A DNA stretch of 64,000 nucleotides from Wyeomyia smithii. Its lineage: Eukaryota > Arthropoda > Insecta > Diptera > Culicidae. The stretch's first letter is position 1, and every line of letters starts with the position of its first letter. The translations under genes were made by a program, and so were the position numbers. Location: positions 246,879,971 to 246,943,970 of the forward strand of contig NC_073696.1 of assembly GCF_029784165.1 (NCBI RefSeq), given 5' to 3'. The notes beneath the pieces were generated by a model. That model was not told the DNA's origin. It did no database searches and saw only the letters and a list, made by a program, of their open reading frames with translations. Positions 21,589-32,591 of the stretch are shown here, piece by piece.

Positions 21589-22867
21589 GCCAGATGTCTA
21601 AATTTTTATGGGTTTGGTCAGTATAAACGTTATCACAATGTAAACATGCTACTTTATAAACACCTGCTCTGTGTAATTTGTCAAAAGTATCTTTAGTAGA
21701 ACCCAATCTTCTTTTACTTTGGTTATTTCTACTACTGTAGATAATATCCAAACCAAGTTTACTCATTTTTTTACGGAGTTGACTGCTTTTTATGACCATT
21801 TGTTACCGGTATGAATGTTGTGAAGGATTTCTTGTGTAAAATTCGTTTCTTTTTATAACAAACAGCTTGAATGGTTATTTTATTATATCCATTCTGCTCA
21901 TCAATTTCAAAACTATATGACGTTTCATTTTTCTTTTCTTTATTACTATGAGGTTAAGATTCCATGCGGTGGATCATATGGTTAAAAGCAGCCACTTTAT
22001 TATGTTGGAAGGAGTGGCTAGAAGTGCTAGGTATTACCCATTGTGTATGGACGGGTTTTCTATAGATTTCAAATTCAAAGCGGTTGGAGTTTCAAACAAC
22101 GACACATCCAAAAAAGGGAGTCTATTGTTTTGTTCAATTTCCAAGTAAACCGGATGTTTTTATGAATATCAGGGGTGTGCGATATAGGCTTTTTCGATGT
22201 CGACACGAATTGAAACAAAATTAGCCTTCAACTAATTAATCAAATTTTAGTGATAATTCTATCTTTTAATTACTACTTTACTTTACCTTCATTGTGAAAG
22301 ATTGTTTGAGATCCTATGCCGAATTCAGAATACGCCTCCACAAAACTTGGTCTAGGGCTGCTCCTGCTCGGACATCCTTGTCAACATTATCAATATTATT
22401 TATGCCGGTTACCCATCCGCCATCCGTGCTACGGGGCCACCTCATGCGCCTGCGCCACATTTCTTTTTCTAGTTTGCCTCCGAGTATTATTCGCAGGATT
22501 ATACGCTCGAAGACCCCAAGCGCTCGTCGATTGGCCTCCTTCCACGTCAACGGTTCATGTCCGTAAAGTGCCACCGGAAGGATCGGAGTCTTATAGAGCG
22601 CAAACTTAACGCAACCCGTAATAAGTCCTATTCGCGGCCGCAATCCGTCTTTTCATCTCGTAGTCCCATGTCACGAGAGTACCAAGATAACCAAATTCGT
22701 CGACCACCACGCAAGTATCCCCACCCATCTACACCGCAGCACCAACATCACGCTGTCTGCCAGCCACCATGAACTTCGTTTTGGCAGTGTTTATGGTGAG
22801 TCCAATTCTCACAGATTCCCTTTTGAGAGCCGTAAAGGCCTCCTCAACTGCTCTTCGGTTAACACCA

Positions 22868-23690
22868 ATTCATAGGCGTATCCAGAGGGGGGCAGGGGGG
22901 GGGGGCGTTGCCCCCCCCCCCCTAAACGTTGACATCGGTGCAGAATTTTGCTTTCAATAATTCTAATAGCACAAAACGGCATCTTTAGCCCATAGAAACA
23001 TCTGTGTAAATTAACAGCCAGATCAAAAATAATTGAAATGCTTGCGCTTTGTTGCGTGGAATTGCACAGGTTTTTCAGTTGATCCGCCAAGGATATTGCA
23101 GCGGCAAAAATACCGGGCGAATCCGCCTGCTTCAACTAGCTTGGAGTATTGGAACCGAGCTTTGACAATTCCTTACCTTGATTCTCTTGTAACCTCACTG
23201 GAAACACGGTTCGATGATGTTAGTGCACCTGCCTACGCGTTGTCCTTGCTGCATCGCGCTAACGTAATACGCATGTCGTTGGAAGAGTTCAAGCGCAAAA
23301 CCGAAAATTTCGTAATTTTTTATGAAGTTGACCATTTTGTTGGAGAGGTGGAAGTTTTGTATTAACATTGCAGCAGTATGAGAGCAGATCGTAAGAACTT
23401 GGAAGAGTTGGATCTTATAGACCTGCTAGCTAAAGCCCGTTCTTTCTTCCCTGCGACTGAGAAGGCAGTTAAAATTGCACTTGCTCTACCATGGAAACAT
23501 GCACGATCGAACGCTCGTTCAGCACATTACGTCGGGTGAAAACCTGGCAGAGGTCAACAATATTTGAACAGCGGTTGAGTGCTCTCTGCTTGCTGAATGT
23601 TCATCGGCAGATGGTCAACAACAATCGTGAAAAGACACATGAACCGCTTCCGGAACGTTTGATGTTTGATGCCCGAAAATTTTATTGAGA
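22868..23690 (+). pseudogene. hAT transposase fragment (ZMYM1-like type)
   Basis: Two open pieces, 23033-23365 and 23491-23688, form the C-terminal half of a hAT transposase of the type often annotated as zinc finger MYM-type protein 1-like. The first has YWNRALTIPYLDSLVTSLETRF and AYALSLLHRANV. The second has CTIERSFSTLRRVKTW, the conserved dimerisation block. A G-rich then C-rich end at about 22868-22922 (ggcgtatccagagggggg) resembles the left terminus of such elements. Stops separate the pieces and the catalytic N-terminal part is absent. Confidence 0.75.
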
Positions 23691-23962
23691 ATCTTGACTG
23701 TGTCTTCAATCTTCACGTCCTTGAGAAGCTTTGACAGGATGTAGTTGAGAAAGCGGCTGTGCGAAAAGGGTGTCCAGCTTTCGGAGAAGTAAACGTACCT
23801 TTGCCGTATCATTCAGCTGGCCTGCATCGTTCTCGAAGAGGTCCTGGTAGCGGTTAAACAACAACGTCCGAACGTAACTCCGTTTTCTTCGTCGAAGACA
23901 AACTCGATGATGTTCGAAGAGAGGGACTCTAAAATCTGCTCCGGGATTTGATACTGACCGTC
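23645..23962 (-). pseudogene. LTR-retrotransposon Gag fragment
   Basis: On the reverse strand the RTE frame changes abruptly after RATLDG-like sequence into QIPEQILESLSSNIIEFVFDEENGVTFGR. In another frame, after a stop, it continues into LSKLLKDVKIEDTVKILNKIFGHQTS. I recognise this as the type of Gag found in Ty3/gypsy-class elements of insects; the assignment is from memory of the family. It is short, frameshifted and without neighbouring LTRs, so it is a fossil fragment. Confidence 0.55.
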
Positions 23963-24089
23963 AAGCGTCGCATGTAACAGTTTAAATAGTTTTTTTGGAA
24001 AACCATGTTCTAGCATTATTTGCCACATCTCGTTACGTTTCATTATATCGTACGCCGCCTTAAAGTCAACAAACAGATGATGTGTCTGC

Positions 24090-24349
24090 TAGTGCTGGGA
24101 TTTTTAATCGGATATATTCGTGATCTGGTTATCCGAAGCTCGGATCACGGATGTGTAAACGAATATAAATCGGATGTCCGGATATCTGGATACGGATAAT
24201 CGAATAGTCGGATATCCGGATATCCGGATTTTTTTGTTCTGTCTTTTAGGCCCGTTCGAATGAAATGTAACACGAATAATGGCTTTTTCCACAATCCCCC
24301 ATCCCCTTGTAAGTAATTATTTACATAATTCCGGATAGCCCCAGCACTA
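24090..24349. mobile_element. hAT-type small element with GGATATCC arrays
   Basis: A 260 bp element with ends tagtgctggg and cccagcacta, flanked by the perfect 8-mers gtgtctgc at 24082-24089 and 24350-24357. Inside the left half, palindromic words built on cggatatccgg and cggata are repeated more than ten times. The insertion splits the RTE3 reverse transcriptase frame, which continues on both sides. Confidence 0.88.
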
Positions 24350-25508
24350 GTGTCTGCAAGTTGTGTTCTCGAAACTTGTCGAGGATCTATCTCAAGGTTA
24401 ACCTTCTGATCCGTTGTAGATCGTCCCACTCAAAACCTACATTGGTTTTCTCCAACAAAGGCTTCCTGCAACAGGAATCAGTCGCTGAAACAGGATATGG
24501 GAGGGAATGTTCGTATCTTTCTCACCGAATTTGATTTAAATACTTTGAACAGCCTGGCGCGAATCTTGCCTACCACGAGATAGTAATCCGAGTCAATGTT
24601 TGGCCCTCGAAAGGACCGCACATCTATGACGTCTGAAAAATGCCGACCGTCGATCAGCATGTATGCGATCTGGTAGCAGTCCTCTCTATTGGGGTGTCTC
24701 CAGGTATGCTTCCGAATGTTTCGACATGCGAAATGACCGATGATGATCCGATGACGTTTTTTATGTCGTATTGTGAGCGCTCTCCATACGTTTTCTCAAG
24801 GAGCTTTATGTCGTCAGTCTTATAGTTTATACACGTTGATAAGGCTGTAACCGAAGGTTTTCCCCGTAATTCTCTATACGCATTGACAGTCATTAATAGG
24901 CCTCCACCTAATAAAACGCTTCGTTTGGATTCCTAGTAGCACGAAACCGACGCCCTGTTCCGCTCTGTCACCGCCACTGTAGTAGATGTGGTACATGAAT
25001 GTAATGCCTACCGGAAATTCACGCTCTCCGGTTTCAGGCTAACGCACCTCTTGTATGGCTGCTACCTCCACTTTTGCCTTCCATAGCTCTCTGGCCAAGA
25101 ATCCGGCGGTTGCCGCTTCCAGTAGAGTCCAATCGTTGTCCTTTTTCGTATGTCTAGCTCTGTACCGATTGCTCGGTCACTGCATTTCATAGTTCAGCCG
25201 TCCGCTCCGGATCAGTCACTGTTTGAGCCGCCCTAACCTGGGAAACAGACGCTCAGGTAAGCTGCTCTCCAAGGAGAACTGTCACTGTCAGCATACGACG
25301 AAGCTTCCACCGGCTCACCGATTTTGCCTTGGTTGCTCGTATTCCTGTCGTTGCCACGTAGAGGTAAGGATAGGAGTTTCTGGGCATTATGCTCTGAACT
25401 GAACTGGGGTCTATTTCATGCCAACTAGTACGGATTGTACTGCTGGTACGTATTGTCCAGCCGTTTACCAACCAAAATAATTGTTCTAATAATTGTTTTT
25501 ATCATAAC

Positions 25509-25520
25509 TATTTAAATTTC
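25509..25520. repeat. Target-site duplication, left, of PLE1
   Basis: The 12-mer tatttaaatttc occurs here and at 30441-30452, outside the two arms of the PLE1 palindrome. It indicates that the whole structure entered as one unit. Confidence 0.85.
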
Positions 25521-25578
25521 GTAGATTTATCGGCTTAATCAGTCCGTGTATAGAAGCAAAAACGATTTTTTGTTTCTC

Positions 25579-25622
25579 AATCCGACAGTTTCGGTGACTT
25601 TATTTCACCTTTTTCAAGGAGT
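25579..25622 (-). ncRNA. Hammerhead-like motif, PLE1 left arm (degenerate)
   Basis: Inverted copy of the motif at 30306-30349, with the same layout and the same core changes. See that entry. Confidence 0.45.
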
Positions 25623-26186
25623 CTAAAAATGTACAATACGTGTAGTTTTCCTTTTTCTGTTACTGTTTTGAGTTTTTTGTATGTGTTTGTACTTACAGAA
25701 AAGATTATCGTTTTATTGTTCAGTGTGTTGGTGTCCAACACAGGTTGTCTGGTGTGTATTGCAAATGGCGTCTTAATTTGACTATGTGTAAAATAGATTT
25801 TCTTAAATTTAAATTCGACTGTTTCTTAACAAACTGTACTCACTGCATATGTCTCTATTTTTGTGTGCACTATACTGTATAACAGTTAGCACTTTTTTCT
25901 AGCACTGCTTTTTCTAGCACTATATAACTTCGAGCGGTATTTAATTAATCAGAGCAATAGGTTTTGTGTCTTTTCCAGTAGTCTACTATTTCATGACAGT
26001 TTGTTGTGAGTGTGTTGGAGAGCTACGCTAAAAACTTTAGGTTGTGGTTGCATATTGGTTGTTGTGTTTATCGGTTTTGTTGTGATTGATATTTTTTATT
26101 GTGTGTATAATACCAGCATATACAGTGTTGAGTCCCTCAGTGTCTGTGCGTTTGTTGATACTATTTTCTGTGTTGGCAATATGGCA

Positions 26187-27001
26187 CACTCAAAATATTT
26201 TCCACATTATTGTTACGTGAAATTTCCTGTACTTATTCATTTTCTGTCATTTTGCATGATTTATGTGGCAAACATAGCATCTACGTGAAAATCACACGCA
26301 TATTATGTTTTATCACGTAGCATCTACGTGAACTTGGCAACGTCAAACAGAATGTTATAGAAGATGTATCGCGTGAACTCTCTGTGTGAAAATATACAGA
26401 AATCAAAATGGCGAAGCTGTTGTCTAACTCAGTCTCTGAAAATAAAATAGAACTTCTCGACGGCTTGCCAATAAGTGAGCTTTCGAAAAACCGTACGAAT
26501 TTGACATCGAGTCTTGAGCTTACAGGTTTCACACAGATTCATTCAGTTCAAAGGTCGAGGAGTTTCCTTTACATAAACAGTTGCAGCTTACAGTAGTTAT
26601 CGCCGGCAAATGTCGTAATATTTGTCAGTTTCTATGCCGTGATTCATTTACGAATCGGCAATTTGGCATGATCATGCGATTGTTCAAGCAATATATTTGG
26701 ATAATTTCTAAAAACTATTTCCCGTCTCTTAAGAATTGGCAAAACAAAATTGGGAAATTTTACGTTGCATAAAACGTAGCAGCTAGCAGATAAACGAATG
26801 CTTTCCTCTTTACCGGCAGTTGAATTCTACGTGAAATTCACATAAAATGCATATGTCTACTGTATAAGATTCACAGGATAAATCATCTCACCAGTTCATG
26901 ATGAGCTCAAATGACAATCACGTAAAATCTACGTGAAAATGACAGTGGAAAATATTCACATAACTTTTCCGGTAATTATAACGTGAAAAATATTTTGAGT
27001 G
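26187..27001. mobile_element. 815 bp inverted-repeat element in PLE1 left arm
   Basis: Ends cactcaaaatattttcc and ggg-less counterpart aaaaatattttgagtg form terminal inverted repeats of about 20 bp. The word TACGTGA or its complement recurs around nine times, mostly near the ends. The host duplication is unclear, perhaps TG. It interrupts the end of the GIY-YIG frame and has an exact-length partner at 28925-29739. Short open frames inside (62-83 codons) have no recognisable domain. Confidence 0.75.
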
Positions 27002-27511
27002 CATACTCTGTGTCTGTCTGTCTATAATTTTCGTTTGGTGAAAATCGAATGTGTGGTTTTGTGTGATGCTATGGTACATAAGTGCTGTTTTTTCTTTTGG
27101 TGAACTAATTTGTGGATTTGTTGCGTTGTAGCCTTGCTGTAGTAGTTTGTCCCAAGTGTTGTAGTACGTTCGGTGTCCGCTGATTCTTGTTTTAAGCATG
27201 TTTGTTGTCATTCCGACGTAGCAGGCGTCGCAGTTTTTGCATGGTATCTTGTATATGACGTTGTTTTGGTGCTCCTGGGGGACGGGGTCTTCAACTTTTG
27301 TGAGTAATTGTCCAACTGTTTTTATGTTGCGGTGTGCTAGTCGTATGTTTTTGTATTCGTTTTTCAGGTGTTTGTCGATTCGGTTCGACAAGTATGGAAT
27401 GTATGGTATTGAACGGTAAGTATATTTCAGGTTTTCATCGGATGATTCTTGTGGTGTAATAATGTTCTCTTGCCTGCGGTTTATGAGTCTGTTCCTGAGC
27501 GATTTGGGGTA

Positions 27512-29008
27512 ACCTTAATCTCATCGACAAACAGACAGCAACACGACTAACTACATATAATGCCATATGCCCCAGAATATACGGACAACCCAAAGCGCAT
27601 AAATCTAATTAACCACTAAGGCCAGTAGTGCCAAACATGACCGCTCCCGCCTACAACCGTCGAAATTCATCGGAAAAATCATACAAAATTCCATTGATAG
27701 TCCATATAACATAAAAGATTCGTTCACGTTCTGCAACTTTATCTGCTCAGTTACACTGCCACCAGACTATATTCTAATTTCTCTAGACGTCATATCGCTG
27801 GTCACATCAATTCCTAAAGCCCTAGTCACACACAACATAATAACACAATGGGAGAAGATCAAATTTAATACAAACATAAACCTAGATTTGTTCATCGAAA
27901 TAGCTGAATTTTGTATCGAATCAAGTTACTTCAAGTACAACGAACAACATTTCCAACAAGTGTTTGGAGCTGCAATGGGGAATCCTCTCTCGCCCATAAT
28001 AGCAGACTTAGTTATGGAAACACTACTAGACACAGTAACACAGTCATTAAATTTCAAACCTCCGTTCATCAAAAAATATGTAGACGATCTCCTACTAGCA
28101 ATTCCTGAAAGTCAAAAAGGCCATGTACTAGAAACATTCAACAGCTATAATGAACATATTCAATTTACATATGAAATGAAAACAACAAACGACTACCGTT
28201 CCTAGACATGACACTGATAAGATAAGAAATTCAAACAGAATGGTATATGAAACCGATAGCAAGTGGCAGGTTCTTGGATTATAACTCGTTCCACCCGCTC
28301 CATCAAAAAATAAACATGGCCAAAAATTTCATTCGACGAGTCGACAGACTATCCACTCATTTACAAGACGCCGACAAAGCCCGTATCATCCATCAACAAT
28401 TGAGTCTCAACAACTACCCAAAATCGCTCAGGAACAGACTCATAAACCGCAGGCAAGAAAACATTATTACACCACAAGAATCATCCGATGAAAACCTGAA
28501 ATATACTTACCGTTCAATACCATACATTCCATACCTGTCGAACCGAATCGACAAACACCTGAAAAACGAATACAAAAACATACGACTAGCACACCGCAAC
28601 ATAAAAACAGTTGGACAATTACTCACAAAAGTTGAGGACCCCGTCCCCCAGGAGCACCAAAACAACGTCATATACAAGATACCATGCAAAAACTGCGACG
28701 CCTGCTACGTCGGAATGACAACAAACATGCTTAAAACAAGAATCAGCGGACACCGAACGTACTACAACACTTGGGACAAACTACTACAGCAAGGCTACAA
28801 CGCAACAAATCCACAAATTAGTTCACCAAAAGAAAAAACAGCACTTATGTACCATAGCATCACACAAAACCACACATTCGATTTTCACCAAACGAAAATT
28901 ATAGACAGACAGACACAGAGTATGCACTCAAAATATTTTTCACGTTATAATTACCGGAAAAGTTATGTGAATATTTTCCACTGTCATTTTCACGTAGATT
29001 TTACGTGA
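27512..29008 (+). pseudogene. PLE1 reverse transcriptase/GIY-YIG gene, broken
   Basis: The first part reads in pieces: ISLDVISLVTSIPKALVTHN near 27775, then QQVFGAAMGNPLSPIIADLVM and the catalytic KKYVDDLLLAIPES at about 28072-28110. One base appears to be missing just before 28199, and a TAA stands at 28223-28225. The frame then runs 28247-29008 with the linker, YLSNRIDKHLKNEYKN, and the GIY-YIG start VIYKIPCKNCDACYVGMTTN. It is cut by the 815 bp insert after KIIDRQTQSM. Beyond the insert the coding sequence resumes (HIANTENSVNKRTDTEGLN, about 29744). Penelope proteins combine reverse transcription with this nuclease; this copy cannot make either whole. Confidence 0.88.
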
Positions 29009-29739
29009 TTGTCATTTGAGCTCATCATGAACTGGTGAGATGATTTATCCTGTGAATCTTATACAGTAGACATATGCATTTTATGTGAATTTCACGTAGA
29101 ATTCAACTGCCGGTAAAGAGGAAAGCATTCGTTTATCTGCTAGCTGCTACGTTTTATGCAACGTAAAATTTCCCAATTTTGTTTTGCCAATTCTTAAGAG
29201 ACGGGAAATAGTTTTTAGAAATTATCCAAATATATTGCTTGAACAATCGCATGATCATGCCAAATTGCCGATTCGTAAATGAATCACGGCATAGAAACTG
29301 ACAAATATTACGACATTTGCCGGCGATAACTACTGTAAGCTGCAACTGTTTATGTAAAGGAAACTCCTCGACCTTTGAACTGAATGAATCTGTGTGAAAC
29401 CTGTAAGCTCAAGACTCGATGTCAAATTCGTACGGTTTTTCGAAAGCTCACTTATTGGCAAGCCGTCGAGAAGTTCTATTTTATTTTCAGAGACTGAGTT
29501 AGACAACAGCTTCGCCATTTTGATTTCTGTATATTTTCACACAGAGAGTTCACGCGATACATCTTCTATAACATTCTGTTTGACGTTGCCAAGTTCACGT
29601 AGATGCTACGTGATAAAACATAATATGCGTGTGATTTTCACGTAGATGCTATGTTTGCCACATAAATCATGCAAAATGACAGAAAATGAATAAGTACAGG
29701 AAATTTCACGTAACAATAATGTGGAAAATATTTTGAGTG
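28925..29739. mobile_element. 815 bp inverted-repeat element in PLE1 right arm
   Basis: The same element, same length and same insertion point as 26187-27001 in the other arm. It separates KIIDRQTQSM from the downstream coding segment HIANTENSVNKR. The shared position means it was already in the Penelope sequence when the arms were duplicated. Confidence 0.8.
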
Positions 29740-30305
29740 TGCCATATTGCCAACACAGAAAATAGTATCAACAAACGCACAGACACTGAGGGACTCAACA
29801 CTGTATATGCTGGTATTATACACACAATAAGAAATATCAATCACAACAAAACCGATAAACACAAAAACCAATATGCAACCACAACCTGAAGTTTTTAGGC
29901 GTAGCTCTCCAACACACTCACAACAAACTGTCATGAAATAGTAGACTACTGGAAAAGACACAAAACCTATTGCTCTGATTAATTAAATACCGCTCGAAGT
30001 TATATAGTGCTAGAAAAAGCAGTGCTAGAAAATAGTGATAACTGTTATACAGTATAGTGCACACAAAAATAGAGACATATGCAATGAGTACAGTTTGTTA
30101 AGAAACAGTCGAATTTAAATTTAAGAAAATCTATTTTTACACATAGCCAAATTAAGACGCCATTTGCAATACACACCAGACAACCTATTTCGGACACCAA
30201 CACATTGAACAATAAAACGATAATCTTTTCTGTAAGTACAAACACATACAAAAAACTCAAAACAGTAACAGAAAAAGGAAAACTACACGTATTGTATATT
30301 TTTAG

Positions 30306-30349
30306 ACTCCTTGAAAAAGGTGAAATAAAGTCACCGAAACTGTCGGATT
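30306..30349 (+). ncRNA. Hammerhead-like motif, PLE1 right arm (degenerate)
   Basis: Stem I strand ACTCC is followed by the core TTGAAAA (consensus CUGANGA; C3 and G8 changed), one spacer A and stem II GGTGA/TCACC with loop aataaag. Then come GAAA, minimal stem III AC-T-GT, the cleavage-type triplet GTC and the stem I partner GGATT. The layout equals that of PLE2 and PLE3, so common descent is likely, but with G8 changed it should not cleave. Confidence 0.5.
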
Positions 30350-30440
30350 AAGAAACAAAAAATCGTTTTTGCTTCTATACACGGACTGATTAAGCCGATA
30401 AATCTACAAAATTAACCGCTACAGTCTTGTCGACAACAAG

Positions 30441-30452
30441 TATTTAAATTTC
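30441..30452. repeat. Target-site duplication, right, of PLE1
   Basis: Second copy of tatttaaatttc, directly after the 33 bp extension that follows the right arm. Confidence 0.85.
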
Positions 30453-32591
30453 ACATAAAATGAAGTGAGATAAACGAAAAAGTATGAATGATTCATTATC
30501 AATGTACAATATTATGGTTCAATCAGATCCGTCCCAAAGTTCATTGTTTTGCAACACGACTACCTGCTTTAAAAAAAAAAAAAAAAAAACAAATCAATTG
30601 CTTTACTGGAGTGTTGCACTTTCTGATCGATCGTATGTAATATGTTAAAGGTATGCTAATCATTTGCCGAAGCTCTGCGTAACTCCGTCAGTATTTAATG
30701 TCTTGAACTCAAGTGAAATATCCTTTTGTATATATATTGTATGTGGTTATAAAAGCTACAGACCAATAAATGCACAGTGTCGTATTGTTCCGAACAGGGT
30801 TCCAGTTCTTAGTGAAATGCCATAAATGCTGGCTCTGGCTGATTAAAATTCGAAACACCATTTGAAAATCTAATTCCCATTCTAATCTGCACCCATATGA
30901 ATAAATTTTCAAGCTTATTATCCTGTAAAATATCTCATATTGTGGTTGTAGTTTCTCGAACATTCCATGACCTGGGGAGAGAAAATATCTCCTAGCTGTA
31001 GCAATAGACAGGTAGAATTAAAACGAATCGAAACTTCGACCCGCATTCTGCGGTTACCGGTAAGTGTTGCCGCACCGAAACGACCCAAAACTTTACTGCT
31101 GAATTAGTTGAAGAGGTTGTAAATTCTTGTAACAACTTCCCGCTGATGGTGCTATTTTGTCTCACAGTCGATTTCCGACGACTCGGGGAAGGGCAAAAAT
31201 GAAAGCACAAGCAGCGTAACCAACAGGTAGACAGAAACATATGTTCCACATTTAATTCGCCTGTCCCCTCGTTCCCGGCGGCAGCAGTAGCGGTGGTAAC
31301 TCAACTGTGTTACTAGCTAGGGTTTATATTTTCCACCACAGTATGAAAGCTCCGACGGGACCATTTGGCGAACGGCAACGGGGAAACTTTTAACTGAAAC
31401 TGATCCGTTATGCACGCCGGTCGATCCGAAAACGATGTAACATGTGCTGGAATTTGATGGAAATTTGATGATGATCTAACTCGACAGAAGCGGGAATGGG
31501 TTGAAAAAATTTGTTTTCTTCTTTCACACAGAACGAATTTCTAGCAAAACTGAACATTTCAGTGGGTTTATTGCACGGTATTAAACTGTGTCGATTATTT
31601 GCTCAAAAGCTACACTTAACTATTAATACACATATTAAACCGCAAATCACTGTAATCAACCACAAGCGAACTTCGGATAGACAATGGGCCGTTTCAGAAT
31701 GATGGCGAAACATCGAAAGGGCGGGGCTTAATCGAGAGCACAGCTAAACTTTATCGCTCGCACCGACCAACAGACCGGCATGGTATTGGCTCGCATTTCA
31801 CTCGCTCGATCAAGTCCCCACTATGCAAGAAGTTCGAATGAGCGGAAGAAAGCGTCAACTAATGGGCCGGAAGCTAGGGGCCACCAGGCAGGCCTTGTAG
31901 CTCCATCAATAATCACTAAAACTTGCGAATTTACGATTTGGACAAGTACGCAATAAATTCTGTCGGATTCGTTTTCATTCTCGGCAGGACATTCGAAAGC
32001 GCGCCTTTCCTGCCTGCTTTTCCGTTTTGCCGTTTGGGAGGTTTATAGTTGCACCTCCATAAAATAAGCTTTAATGTCGGGAGCGTCCGCCAGAGTCGAT
32101 TTAAACTTCCACCGGAAGGCTTTCCGGTGTTCGGTAAGGGCGTGGGAAATGGTGTTGTGTTGCGTCAGATCGTAAAATTTCACTGACGATTTCGTTCATA
32201 GGCATAGGCTGAACAGGGTTTGCATGCCAAACAGATGGCGGTTGATGAAACAGGAATAGAGAAGCATATAGTAAATCTCATAAAAATAACGTAAATTTCA
32301 CCTGCTGGTTAAAAGGACAACCTTTTTATTCTACCAAAACGTCTGATTTGGAAGATAACTTAGTTAGTATTGAACTATATTATACTCAACTCAACTCTTA
32401 TAAGAAAGTATTGTTTAAAACAATCGTATTTCTGTTGTTGCTAATTATATCTGACCGACATGTAGAAACGATGGAGAGTGTTCATTATTTTTGTTTAGGA
32501 CCAACGAAAAACTAACAGATTTTATAACAGATGTTCACTACCATAAATTTCATTTCCAAACGACTTTCTTTCTCTCTCCCTCCACTTGCAG
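30453..32591. other. Probable intron of the dopamine receptor gene
   Basis: No repeat with clear boundaries is seen apart from an A-run at 30571-30589. From about 31000 on the sequence is less AT-rich and unlike the surrounding transposons. The acceptor tract at 32559-32591 (pyrimidine-rich, ending ttgcag) closes it. An acceptor-like ctttcacacag at about 31523-31533 precedes a frame I cannot match to the receptor. Confidence 0.5.
32559..32591 (+). promoter_or_regulatory. Splice acceptor of the receptor exon
   Basis: A pyrimidine-rich tract (ctttctttctctctccctcc) leads to cttgcag at 32585-32591, directly before the exon. Confidence 0.8.

Larger units (their letters stand above)
20926..22190 (-). 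mobile_element. Penelope-like element remnant (PLE3)
   Basis: Read on the reverse strand this is the 3' half of a Penelope-type polyprotein. First comes a late reverse transcriptase block (RLPFLDVSLFETPTALNLK, about 22090-22140) in broken frames. Then, at 21500-21799, comes the GIY-YIG endonuclease start (GVYKVACLHCDNVYTDQT), and at 21070-21300 the end of the domain (MTHRLRSKIAEYIFHEDYA). A small element interrupts it at 21348-21588. A hammerhead-like motif lies downstream at 20948-20990. It differs in sequence from PLE1 and PLE2, so it is a third family. It has many stops and is inactive. Confidence 0.8.
22270..25470 (-). mobile_element. RTE-clade non-LTR retrotransposon, shattered (RTE3)
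   Basis: Pieces of one RTE element lie in order on the reverse strand. The shared RTE 5' region is near 25330-25430. Endonuclease fragments follow at about 24480-24893 (LIDGRHFSDVIDVRSFRGPN). Reverse transcriptase pieces lie at about 24350-24420 and 23965-24080 (KRNEMWQIMLEHGFPKKL). The C-terminal block is at 22314-22643 (LPVALYGHEPLTWKEANRRALGVFER). The 3' tail, read in reverse, is aggtaaagtaaagtag at about 22270. At the protein level it is closest to the RTE at 34519. Stops and frameshifts are throughout, and three other elements are inserted. Confidence 0.8.
25521..27511 (-). repeat. PLE1 left inverted arm
   Basis: Reverse-strand copy of the 3' part of the element. It contains the GIY-YIG coding region at 26918-27391 and beyond, interrupted by the 815 bp insert, then the 3' UTR with the hammerhead-like motif. 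Homology to the right arm stops within the word taccc at 27507-27511. Confidence 0.9.
28415..30407 (+). repeat. PLE1 right inverted arm
   Basis: Forward copy complementary to 25521-27511. It holds the GIY-YIG coding half, the 815 bp insert, the final coding segment and the 3' UTR with its hammerhead-like motif. Confidence 0.9.
25521..30440 (+). mobile_element. Penelope-like element PLE1, palindromic insertion
   Basis: The left arm, 25521-27511, is the inverted repeat of the right arm, 28415-30407 (1991 versus 1993 bp, roughly 99% alike on the parts I compared). A 903 bp spacer at 27512-28414 carries most of the reverse transcriptase region. The right copy therefore reads as a longer forward element and the left as a shorter inverted one. 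A 33 bp extension (30408-30440) follows only the right arm. 12 bp duplications flank the whole. Both arms contain the same 815 bp inverted-repeat insert. Confidence 0.9.

Noticed and set aside
23033..23688. Host gene of the ZMYM1 type
   Set aside because: Stops between pieces, a transposon-like G-rich/C-rich terminus nearby and location inside a dead RTE point to a hAT transposase fragment.
23645..23962. Endogenous viral sequence
   Set aside because: The Gag-like wording fits LTR retrotransposons of insects, and I see no non-retroviral virus motif anywhere in the window.
22314..25250. Independent host genes similar to annotated 'craniofacial development protein 2-like' entries
   Set aside because: Those annotations are commonly RTE endonuclease fragments; order and strand here match one broken RTE.
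25521..30407. The large palindrome as an assembly artefact
   Set aside because: Arms differ slightly, have different lengths (1991 and 1993 bp), and a direct 12 bp duplication lies outside them, which an artefact would not create. Long reads would still be decisive.
31511..31702. Possible upstream exon of the receptor, after an acceptor-like ctttcacacag
   Set aside because: The translated frame does not resemble TM1-TM2 of amine receptors and no fitting donor joins it to 32592.
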